Of a stretch of 5,714 nt of DNA, positions 1 through 5,714 are shown one piece after another. Origin of the DNA: an uncultured Brevinema sp. (lineage in GTDB: Bacteria > Spirochaetota > Brevinematia > Brevinematales > Brevinemataceae); the NCBI GenBank assembly GCA_947036575.1, contig CAMQSH010000125.1:1-5714 (forward strand). The letters run 5' to 3'. The notes beneath the pieces are model-generated. The model searched no databases. It was not told where the DNA came from and saw nothing but the letters and a program-made list of their open reading frames with translations. The first letter of the stretch is position 1; each line of letters opens with the position of its first letter. The position numbers and the translations under genes were made by a program.

Positions 1-2
1 TT

Positions 3-623
3 CTATTTTTCTTTACGAACAATATCTTTAACTTTCATCAAACGAGCAAGATTAGATCTATCCATTTCATCAAGTTTCATTACAATAAAACGAATAACTT
101 CTTGTGTACGAGGAATCAAGCGATACTCAAGAGCATTCACTCTTCTTCTTGTTTTTTCAATTTCAATAGCTAATAGTTCAACAAGTTTTTCCATTTCAGC
201 TAATTCAATCAATTTTTGTACAACATCAGAAAAAATATCTAACGCAGAGTCAACTTCTGCAGAAGTACCCACTAATCCATACTCGTGTAAAGAACCCTTT
301 TGTTCAAATTCGAACTCAGGGGAAAGTACACCAAGAGTGTTTTTTATGTTTGCTTTTAATAAAATTTCAGCACTAGACGCTTCAAAAACCATGTTAGCTG
401 TTGCGCTATCCATTACACCACGAGCAATCATAAAATAAGAATACGCTTTTTTTAATTCCATTTCTGTATGTTCACGTAGTTCTTTGACTACATGAACTTT
501 TTCAAGAAATAATTTTGTTAAAGCATCTTGCTTATCTTTTAATAATTTATGCCCTCGTGTAGCGGTACGTAATTTAGCCTTTTGGGTTTGAAGCTCCATT
601 CTGTTAGGACTAGCTTGAACCAT
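3..623 (-). CDS. atpD: V-type ATP synthase subunit D (central shaft)
   Basis: This 206-residue protein is the D subunit, the long antiparallel coiled coil of the rotating central shaft. It reaches into the A3B3 head and carries torque, playing the part that gamma plays in F-type enzymes. The N-terminal helix shows P-N-R-M-E-L at 6-11 and G-H-K-L-L-K-D-K at 24-31. The C-terminal helix shows I-E-K-T-R-R-R-V-N-A-L-E-Y-R at 155-168, followed by I-P and then D-R-S-N-x-x-R-L-M-K-V-K-D at 188-200; these are strong family signatures. The middle (about 95-120) is the non-helical hairpin region that contacts subunit F. The length is normal. The ATG at 623 has a perfect AGGAGG 5 bases upstream that overlaps the TAG stop of atpB, which supports the start and suggests translational coupling. 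The gene is complete and ends with TAG two bases from the window edge, so whether it closes the operon cannot be seen. Confidence 0.96.
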   Translation of the reverse strand: MVQASPNRMELQTQKAKLRTATRGHKLLKDKQDALTKLFLEKVHVVKELREHTEMELKKAYSYFMIARGVMDSATANMVFEASSAEILLKANIKNTLGVLSPEFEFEQKGSLHEYGLVGTSAEVDSALDIFSDVVQKLIELAEMEKLVELLAIEIEKTRRRVNALEYRLIPRTQEVIRFIVMKLDEMDRSNLARLMKVKDIVRKEK

Positions 624-628
624 GAGAG

Positions 629-634
629 CCTCCT
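629..634 (-). promoter_or_regulatory. Ribosome binding site of atpD, overlapping the atpB stop
   Basis: On the minus strand a perfect AGGAGG lies 5 bases before the atpD ATG at 623. Its first two bases are the last two of the atpB TAG stop codon. It confirms the atpD start and points to coupled translation with atpB. Confidence 0.82.
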
Positions 635-2027
635 ATTTACCAGCTTTATCAAGGTATTTTTGTAAATACTTTTCTTTGTATTCTTGACGAACACGCTTGA
701 GTTCTGCAAGTGGTAATTCAGCCATTAATTCATATCCGATATTCAAGGTATCTTCTATAATTTCACGGTTTTCAGTTTCCCCTTGTGCAACAAATCTACG
801 CTCATAACCTTCAACAAAAGCAGCGAATTTTTGATCATCTGGAGTCAATGCTCCCTCACCTAAAATTGCTTCAAGTTCTTTTGCTTCTTTACCACGAGCA
901 TAAGCCGCGAAAAGTTGGTTTGAAAAGTCAGCATGATCTTCTCTAGTTTTGTTTTTACCAATACCCTTATCTCTAAGACGAGAAAGTGATGGTAGAACAT
1001 CAACAGGTGGATAAATACCTTTCGCATGTAAAGCACGAGAAAGAATAATTTGACCCTCTGTGATATATCCTGTTAAGTCAGGAATTGGGTGAGTTTTGTC
1101 GTCTTCAGGCATAGAAAGAATAGGTAACATTGTTACAGATCCTGTTCTACCGTTAACTTTTCCAGCTCTTTCATAAAGTGTTGCTAAGTCAGTATATAGA
1201 TACCCTGGGTAACCACGACGTCCTGGAACTTCTTTACGAGCAGCGGAAATCTCACGAAGAGCTTCAGCATAGTTAGTCATATCTGTTAAGATAACAAGAA
1301 TATGCATATCATGTTCAAATGCTAAGTATTCAGCAGTAGTCAACGCCATACGAGGTGTTGAGATACGTTCAATAGACGGATCATCAGCAAGGTTAATAAA
1401 CATAACTGTTCTTTCGATAGCACCTGTTTTACGAAGATCTTCCATAAAGAAGTCAGCTTCTTCATAGGTTACACCCATCGCAGCAAATACAACCGCAAAG
1501 TTATCACCATCTTTAAGAGTTTTAGCTTGACGAGCAATTTGAGCAGCAAGTTGTGAGTGTGGTAAACCAGAACCTGAGAAAATAGGTAATTTTTGACCAC
1601 GAACAAGAGGGCTCATTCCATCAATAGAAGAAATGCCTGTTTGAATAAATTCATCGGGAAAGTCTCTACTAAATGGATTAATGGAAGCACCATTAATATC
1701 TAAATATTTATCAGGAATTAATTCTGGAGCATTATCTTTTGGTTTTCCTGATCCGTCAAAAATACGACCTAACATATCTGCAGAAACAGGAATAGAAAGT
1801 GTTTTTCCTAAAAATGTTACTTTTGTATTAGCTACGTCAATACCTGAAGTACCTTCAAAAATTTGAACAAGAGCTCTATCAGTTTGTGTTTCTAACACTT
1901 TACCATTTCTTCTTGTTCCATCTGATAATTCAATTTCTACGAGTTCTTCATATTTAACATTAGCAACTTTTTCAACAATAACAAGAGGGCCTTCAACCCC
2001 ACGAATAGTACGGTATTCTTTAAGCAT
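633..2027 (-). CDS. atpB: V-type ATP synthase regulatory/non-catalytic subunit B
   Basis: This 464-residue protein is the B subunit, which alternates with A in the head and completes the catalytic sites. From the chosen start it reads M-L-K-E-Y-R-T-I-R-G, the usual family N-terminus, then G-P-L-V-I-V near 13-18. As expected for B, the P-loop is degenerate: S-G-S-G-L-P-H-S-Q-L at 151-160 lacks the G-K-T of Walker A, so this subunit is not itself catalytic. Other landmarks are F-A-A-M-G-V near 181-186, I-L-T-D-M-T-N-Y-A-E-A-L-R-E near 246-259, and P-G-R-R-G-Y-P-G-Y-L-Y near 268-278. The motif P-S-L-S-R-L at 346-351 contains Arg350, the arginine finger offered to the A-subunit site. I place the start at 2027 rather than the in-frame ATG at 2042 (469 residues), because GGGAGG lies 5 bases before 2027 and overlaps the extra codons, while nothing like a ribosome binding site precedes 2042. 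The start overlaps the end of atpA by 8 bases. The stop is TAG. Confidence 0.96.
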   Translation of the reverse strand: MLKEYRTIRGVEGPLVIVEKVANVKYEELVEIELSDGTRRNGKVLETQTDRALVQIFEGTSGIDVANTKVTFLGKTLSIPVSADMLGRIFDGSGKPKDNAPELIPDKYLDINGASINPFSRDFPDEFIQTGISSIDGMSPLVRGQKLPIFSGSGLPHSQLAAQIARQAKTLKDGDNFAVVFAAMGVTYEEADFFMEDLRKTGAIERTVMFINLADDPSIERISTPRMALTTAEYLAFEHDMHILVILTDMTNYAEALREISAARKEVPGRRGYPGYLYTDLATLYERAGKVNGRTGSVTMLPILSMPEDDKTHPIPDLTGYITEGQIILSRALHAKGIYPPVDVLPSLSRLRDKGIGKNKTREDHADFSNQLFAAYARGKEAKELEAILGEGALTPDDQKFAAFVEGYERRFVAQGETENREIIEDTLNIGYELMAELPLAELKRVRQEYKEKYLQKYLDKAGK

Positions 2028-3801
2028 TATTGCCTCCCACATTTAAGGTTGAAAATTCATTTTTAATTTCACTTTCAAATGATTTAAAGTATTCCGCAAA
2101 CTCAGATGTTGGTACATATTTCATATCTGCATATTTTGCATTACAAGCTAACGCTTCGATTTTTGCAAATGATACACCAGCATGAATTGCTTCTACGCCT
2201 TGTTTATACATAGTAAGAATAACGTTAAGCATAGCTTTTTGTTTTTCTATTGGGGTATAAGTATCAACTTCATGGAAGGAGTTTTGATGTAAGAAATCCT
2301 CACGAATTTGTTTTGAGGTGTGAAGGATCAAACGTTGTTCGCGTGTTAATGAATCAATACCAACAAGTCTTACGATCTCTTTAAGGTCAGCTTCTTCTTT
2401 AAGAAGACGCATTCCTAATGCTCTCATTTCTGCCCATTCTTCACCAATATTAATACGCCAGAATTCTGTTAATTGAGGCACATACTGGGAATAACTTTGT
2501 AACCAGTCAATAGCTGGGAAATGTCTTTGATAAGCAAGAGAAGAACTCAAAGCCCAGAATACTTTTACAACACGAAGTGTGTTTTGTGTTACAGGTTCGG
2601 AGAAATCTCCTCCAGGAGGGGAAACCGCACCAATAACTGAAACGGAAGCTTCTCTTGTTTCTGTACCTAAAAGATGTACCATTCCAGCACGTTCGTAGAA
2701 AGTAGCTAGTTTGGAACCTAGGTAAGCAGGATAACCTTCTTCACCAGGCATTTCTTCAAGACGTCCACTCATCTCACGAAGAGCTTCCGCCCAACGAGAT
2801 GTTGAGTCAGCCATAATAGCAACATGATAACCTTGATCTCTGAAATATTCAGCAAGGGTAATTCCTGTATAGATAGAAGCTTCACGAGCAGCCACAGGCA
2901 TATTAGAAGTATTCGCAATAAGAACTGTTCTATCCATCAATGGTTTACCAGATTTTGGATCGATCAATTCAGGGAATTCTTTTAACACGTCTGTCATTTC
3001 GTTACCACGTTCACCACAACCAACATAAACAACAACTTCAGCTTCAGACCATTTTGCTAATTGGTGTTGTGTTACTGTTTTTCCAGCTCCGAAAGGACCA
3101 GGAATAGCAGCTGTTCCACCTTTGACTAATGGGAAGAAAGTATCAATAACTCTTTGTCCTGTCATCATTTGTGTACGAGGTGGTAATTTTTGTTTAACTG
3201 GGCGAGGAATACGCACAGGCCAGAAATGAGCTAATTTAACTTCAACATCTTGTCCTGTAACAGTATCTGCCACAACAGCAACAACTTCAGTAACATTAAA
3301 AGATCCAGATTGGATGGATTTAATAGTACCTTTTACTCCATGAGGAACAAGAGTTCTTGACTGAATTAATTCTGTTTCTTGAACAGTTCCGATAATATCT
3401 CCTGCTTCAACACTGTCTCCAGATTTTACAGTTGCTGTAAAATCCCATTTTTTTGCATAATCTAATGCTGGCACATCAATACCACGTGCAATATAAATAG
3501 ATCCTGAAGCTTTTTCAATAGCTTCTAGAGGACGTTGAATTCCATCAAAGAAATTACCAATAAGCCCTGGTCCTAATTCTACTGACAATGGTTTTTCTGT
3601 AGATACCACTGGTTCCCCAGGTCCTACACCAGATGTTTCTTCATAGACTTGAACATAAGCATTATCACCATCAAGACGAATAATCTCTCCGATAAGTTGC
3701 AAATCTCCAACTTTAACCATGTCAAACATTTTTGTTCCTGTCATTCCACTAGCGATAACGAGAGGTCCTGTGACTTTAACTATTTGTCCCTGTTTTTTCA
3801 T
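2020..3801 (-). CDS. atpA: V-type ATP synthase catalytic subunit A
   Basis: This 593-residue protein is the catalytic A subunit, which hydrolyses or makes ATP at the A-B interfaces of the A3B3 head. The length matches Enterococcus NtpA. The N-terminal beta-barrel (about 1-75) holds V-Y-E-E-T-S-G near 52-58. Next come E-L-G-P-G-L and F-D-G-I-Q-R-P-L (75-92), then the roughly 80-residue 'non-homologous' bulge (about 110-190) that marks A subunits. The nucleotide-binding domain has Walker A G-P-F-G-A-G-K-T at 235-242 with Lys241, the G-E-R-G-N-E-M block at 263-269 with catalytic Glu264, and the Walker B region I-M-A-D-S-T-S-R-W at 329-337. A conserved S-P-P-G-G-D-F-S-E-P loop lies at 394-403, and the C-terminal part is helical. 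All catalytic residues are present. The ATG at 3801 abuts the atpF stop and has a strong GGGAGG site 7 bases upstream. The gene ends 8 bases inside atpB. An F-type origin is ruled out by the bulge domain. Confidence 0.98.
   Translation of the reverse strand: MKKQGQIVKVTGPLVIASGMTGTKMFDMVKVGDLQLIGEIIRLDGDNAYVQVYEETSGVGPGEPVVSTEKPLSVELGPGLIGNFFDGIQRPLEAIEKASGSIYIARGIDVPALDYAKKWDFTATVKSGDSVEAGDIIGTVQETELIQSRTLVPHGVKGTIKSIQSGSFNVTEVVAVVADTVTGQDVEVKLAHFWPVRIPRPVKQKLPPRTQMMTGQRVIDTFFPLVKGGTAAIPGPFGAGKTVTQHQLAKWSEAEVVVYVGCGERGNEMTDVLKEFPELIDPKSGKPLMDRTVLIANTSNMPVAAREASIYTGITLAEYFRDQGYHVAIMADSTSRWAEALREMSGRLEEMPGEEGYPAYLGSKLATFYERAGMVHLLGTETREASVSVIGAVSPPGGDFSEPVTQNTLRVVKVFWALSSSLAYQRHFPAIDWLQSYSQYVPQLTEFWRINIGEEWAEMRALGMRLLKEEADLKEIVRLVGIDSLTREQRLILHTSKQIREDFLHQNSFHEVDTYTPIEKQKAMLNVILTMYKQGVEAIHAGVSFAKIEALACNAKYADMKYVPTSEFAEYFKSFESEIKNEFSTLNVGGNNA
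2033..2038 (-). promoter_or_regulatory. Ribosome binding site of atpB (decides the start)
   Basis: On the minus strand GGGAGG lies 5 bases before the ATG at 2027 and within the 3' end of atpA. It overlaps the second and third codons that would follow the alternative upstream ATG at 2042. It therefore identifies 2027 as the true start and the five-residue M-W-E-A-I extension as an artefact of choosing the longest frame. Confidence 0.8.
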
Positions 3802-4143
3802 TTAACTTCCTCCCTTTTGGGCAAAAATATCTATGCCTATAGCTCTTGTTACTTGAGCTCCTAGTCTTTGAAGTGCAATACTTGTATCTCCAGTTGTTCC
3901 TGGGATAGGAGTAATTGCGACTCCTCTGTATTGATCATTCATTGAAGAAACAATATCTAATACTGGTTCAGCAAGAGTTTCTTCGACAAAGATAATCCCA
4001 AAAGTACCTTGTTCTACAATCTTTTGTAGTGTTTCTGCTAATTCAGCAGAAGTTTCGACTTCAAAAGATTCTGCACCGATAGAGCGGAAAGGTAATACTG
4101 TATCAGGGCTACCAATGACGGCAATTTTTTTATACTCTGACAT
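3802..4143 (-). CDS. atpF: V-type ATP synthase subunit F (central shaft; NtpG equivalent)
   Basis: This small 113-residue soluble protein is the F subunit, called NtpG in Enterococcus hirae. It binds subunit D to form the rotating central shaft and modulates ATPase activity in studied enzymes. The sequence fits the family's small alternating alpha/beta domain. It opens with a hydrophobic strand and the signature A-V-I-G-S-P-D-T-V-L-P-F-R-S-I-G at residues 8-23. A second strand, F-G-I-I-F-V-E-E, lies at 48-55, an I-T-P-I-P-G loop at 77-82, and a closing A-I-G-I-D-I near 101-106 matches the family's usual A-V-G-x-D-I tail. The ATG at 4143 is preceded by an AGAGGG element 6 bases upstream that lies within atpC. 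Its final codons (K-G-G-S) double as the ribosome binding site of atpA, whose ATG follows the TAA stop directly. It is unrelated to the F-type b subunit that shares the symbol atpF. Confidence 0.94.
   Translation of the reverse strand: MSEYKKIAVIGSPDTVLPFRSIGAESFEVETSAELAETLQKIVEQGTFGIIFVEETLAEPVLDIVSSMNDQYRGVAITPIPGTTGDTSIALQRLGAQVTRAIGIDIFAQKGGS
3809..3814 (-). promoter_or_regulatory. Ribosome binding site of atpA, inside atpF
   Basis: On the minus strand GGGAGG lies 7 bases before the atpA ATG at 3801. It is formed by the final sense codons of atpF (Gly-Gly), and the atpF TAA directly abuts the atpA ATG. This is a strong site that fits the need for high output of the catalytic subunit. 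Confidence 0.8.
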
Positions 4144-5131
4144 TTCTTACCCTCTCTTTAATCTCTTCTGTGCTCATATTATTGATTTTTCCAATAATGA
4201 TTAATTTTAAGTTTTTGATTTCTATTTGCATAGAACGTAATGATTCTTCGATAACAGCAGGTCCTGAACTTTGATAGTCAAAATCAGATGCACAATCTAA
4301 AAGATATTCATCAATTTGTTTTTCTAAAATAGTACAAGATTTGTGCGTTACCCAGTAATTAATACCAGAACTTAAAACTTCACCATAAGCAGAGTCTTTC
4401 ATCAAGTCTGCTGTTTCTTCACCAGAAATATTAGCATAATCAACAAAGAATTCTGCAGACATGTATCCGCCAGCAATTACAATTTCTGCTATTTGATCTC
4501 TTTCGAGATTCATTTTTTTAGCACGAAAAATATTTTTGATGTTTTCACAGTCTATTTCTTTTTTATAAAGATCAACAAGCCCTTTATAAAAGTTTGATTC
4601 AAAAGAATTAGCTTCTTGTAATATTTGTAAACGATAAGCATAATAAGCTCTGTCCAATAAAAAGTCTACTTTTCTTACAGAATCTTTATCCGCTAATTCC
4701 ATTATAGCCTTAGCAACAAGAGTAGGTAATTCGTTCCACAGCTCATGTTCAACAATACCAAACATTCTTTCAGGGGTAATAGTACCCTCTTCAGATAGTT
4801 GTTCCCAAGAAAGGGTTTTTTGAGATAATTTAGCTTTATAACATAATTTTAAATTATTCAAATCAACTTTTAATGAATGTACGTGCATTACAATAGGACA
4901 TGGAGAAATTTCTTTTATAGTCTGAAATTTTTGTTGATAATATTCATCAAAAATAACAGAAAACTCTTTTAAGGTACGGCCTTGAAATAAAGGACCATAC
5001 ACTGTGTCTTCTAAAGATTTTAATAAAGAATCAGCATTTACAGTTTCTGCAAATGAAGTGAAATCGTTATTAGTTAGGGCGTGAACTTTTTCTGATCGAA
5101 GGAGTCCACTTAAGTATCCCCAGCTCTCCAT
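4130..5131 (-). CDS. atpC: V-type ATP synthase subunit C (shaft-to-rotor connector)
   Basis: This 333-residue protein is the C subunit (AC39/subunit d family). It is a funnel-shaped soluble protein that sits on the membrane rotor ring and receives the D-F central shaft. The sequence is mostly helical and has family landmarks: a W-G-Y-L-S-G start in place of the usual Y-G-Y-x-x-A-R, V-D-L-N-N-L-K near 89-95, V-D-F-L-L-D-R-A-Y-Y near 155-164, and D-C-E-N-I-K-N-I-F-R-A-K near 194-205. The conserved C-terminal block (about 300-330) reads I-K-N-L-K-L-I-I-I-G-K followed by I-K-E-R-V-R. The length is usual for bacterial members. The ATG at 5131 has a good ribosome binding site 5 bases upstream, inside the last codons of atpE. 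The last 14 bases overlap the start of atpF in another frame. This subunit is generally the least conserved of the soluble ones, so its identity rests on these motifs and on its position between E and F. Confidence 0.93.
   Translation of the reverse strand: MESWGYLSGLLRSEKVHALTNNDFTSFAETVNADSLLKSLEDTVYGPLFQGRTLKEFSVIFDEYYQQKFQTIKEISPCPIVMHVHSLKVDLNNLKLCYKAKLSQKTLSWEQLSEEGTITPERMFGIVEHELWNELPTLVAKAIMELADKDSVRKVDFLLDRAYYAYRLQILQEANSFESNFYKGLVDLYKKEIDCENIKNIFRAKKMNLERDQIAEIVIAGGYMSAEFFVDYANISGEETADLMKDSAYGEVLSSGINYWVTHKSCTILEKQIDEYLLDCASDFDYQSSGPAVIEESLRSMQIEIKNLKLIIIGKINNMSTEEIKERVRNVRV
4150..4155 (-). promoter_or_regulatory. Ribosome binding site of atpF, inside atpC
   Basis: On the minus strand AGAGGG lies 6 bases before the atpF ATG at 4143. 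It is wholly inside the atpC reading frame, where it encodes part of the conserved E-R-V-R tail. It supports the atpF start and the 14-base overlap with atpC. Confidence 0.7.
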
Positions 5132-5133
5132 AG

Positions 5134-5709
5134 TTACCCCCTAAAAAGTGTATCTGCTATAGGTTTTTCGGTGCTTTCACGTAAGAGAGAAAACAAAGTA
5201 TCAATAGTAATATTGATAGCTGTATCGCCTTCTTTTAACATGACTCCACCTACGAAATCACCTTTTTCTTTAGAAAAAACTAAAGATCCACTAGATGCCT
5301 GATTAACAGAATCTAGCCATTTTTGATCCAAAGATTTTTCATTTTGTCCTAAAATAATCTCTTCTTTTTTAGAAGAAATAGATTTTACGACTAATGATTT
5401 CATTACTTCTACATAACTAGAGGAAGAAATAAATTCCGCTTTCGCTTTTGTGAAAGCTTGTTCAATTCTTACTCTTTTTCTTGCTAGAATTTCGTTAGCA
5501 AGTTGACGACGAGCGTCAATTACTAAACCACGTTCTAAGTTTTCAGCCTGACTTAATGCGCTTTTTTCATGTTCATCTGCATATTGTTTTGCAAGCTTTT
5601 TAGCATGCTCTATAATTGCAGCACTTTGTTTTTCAGCAGCTTCAAGAAGTTCTGACTTTTTTTGTTCAGCATCAGAAATAATTTTTTTCTTGATATCTTC
5701 CAAACTCAT
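5134..5709 (-). CDS. atpE: V-type ATP synthase subunit E (peripheral stalk)
   Basis: This 191-residue protein is the E subunit of the V/A-type ATPase. With a partner (G/H) it forms the peripheral stalk that holds the A3B3 head still while the shaft turns. About the first 95 residues are charged, Ala/Lys/Glu-rich and free of prolines, as expected for the long stalk helix; they include an R-Q-L-A-N-E-I-L-A-R-K stretch near residues 68-78. The C-terminal part (about 100-191) is the globular domain that binds the head. It shows the family signature G-D-F-V-G-G-V-M-L near 150-158, followed by an I-N-I-T-I-D-T-L-F-S-L-L-R-E segment near 165-178. The length is normal for the family. The ATG at 5709 begins a typical N-terminus, but only five bases upstream are visible, so its ribosome binding site lies outside the window. 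No membrane segment or signal peptide is seen. It is the first complete gene of the visible operon, and atpC starts 2 bases after its stop. Confidence 0.93.
   Translation of the reverse strand: MSLEDIKKKIISDAEQKKSELLEAAEKQSAAIIEHAKKLAKQYADEHEKSALSQAENLERGLVIDARRQLANEILARKRVRIEQAFTKAKAEFISSSSYVEVMKSLVVKSISSKKEEIILGQNEKSLDQKWLDSVNQASSGSLVFSKEKGDFVGGVMLKEGDTAINITIDTLFSLLRESTEKPIADTLFRG
5137..5142 (-). promoter_or_regulatory. Ribosome binding site of atpC
   Basis: On the minus strand AGGGGG lies 5 bases before the atpC ATG at 5131. It sits within the last codons of atpE, and the atpE stop TAA falls in the spacer. Translation of atpC is therefore probably coupled to that of atpE. Confidence 0.75.
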
Positions 5710-5714
5710 AGTTA

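Noticed and set aside
1547..1577. Missing Walker A lysine in the atpB P-loop region
   Set aside because: A degenerate P-loop is normal for V-type B subunits, which are non-catalytic. The arginine finger (Arg350) is intact, so this is not a defect.
1681..1866. A 61-codon open frame on the plus strand
   Set aside because: It lies entirely antisense within atpB, whose family motifs are clear. It has no ribosome binding site and no recognisable domain, so it is a shadow frame.
3649..3864. A 71-codon open frame on the plus strand
   Set aside because: It is antisense to the atpA start and atpF end, with a low-complexity Ser/Asn/His-rich product and no supporting signals.
5656..5662. An A_AAA_AAG heptamer in frame near the start of atpE, the classic -1 slippage motif
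   Set aside because: Lys-rich genes in A+T-rich DNA produce this by chance. No clear stimulatory hairpin or upstream Shine-Dalgarno element was noticed, and the -1 frame ends within a few codons without a sensible product.
1..5714. Search for a new system, mobile element, CRISPR array, RNA gene or terminator
   Set aside because: The window is almost wholly filled by six intact, collinear V-type ATPase genes. No gap exceeds 9 bases, and no repeats, insertion scars or foreign genes are visible.

Overview
The window is one continuous block of six tightly packed genes, all on the minus strand. They encode the soluble catalytic head, central shaft and peripheral stalk of a bacterial V-type (A/V-type) ATPase. 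In transcription order (high to low coordinate) they are atpE, atpC, atpF, atpA, atpB and atpD. This E-C-F-A-B-D order is the one known from the ntp operons of enterococci, streptococci and clostridia. The letters follow V-type naming: atpA and atpB here are the V-type A and B subunits, not the F-type alpha chain and a-subunit.

The DNA is A+T-rich, with strong GGAGG-type Shine-Dalgarno sequences and almost no non-coding sequence. The A and B subunits look most like those of low-GC Gram-positive bacteria (Bacillota). Clostridia or Negativicutes are plausible, but this is an impression from remembered sequences and no alignment was run; another anaerobic lineage cannot be excluded.

Layout: atpE (5134-5709) starts 5 bases from the window edge. 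atpC (4130-5131) follows after 2 bases. atpF (3802-4143) overlaps the end of atpC by 14 bases. The atpA start (3801) directly abuts the atpF stop. atpB overlaps the end of atpA by 8 bases if its supported start at 2027 is used. atpD (3-623) follows atpB after 9 bases and ends 2 bases from the other edge. No gap exceeds 9 bases, so no internal promoter or terminator is evident, and the genes are very probably co-transcribed and translationally coupled. The membrane subunits (I/a and the K/c rotor ring) are not in the window; by family convention they would lie upstream of atpE, beyond position 5714.

In the assembled machine, A and B alternate in a hexamer. A carries the catalytic Walker A, catalytic glutamate and Walker B, while B has a degenerate P-loop and supplies the arginine finger. 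D and F form the rotating shaft, C joins the shaft to the membrane rotor, and E is part of the peripheral stator. Whether the enzyme moves H+ or Na+, and whether it mainly hydrolyses or makes ATP, cannot be told here because the ion-binding subunits are absent. All key catalytic residues are intact and no frameshift, insertion or mobile element is visible. I found no new biological system; the useful observations concern start-site choice and gene overlaps.
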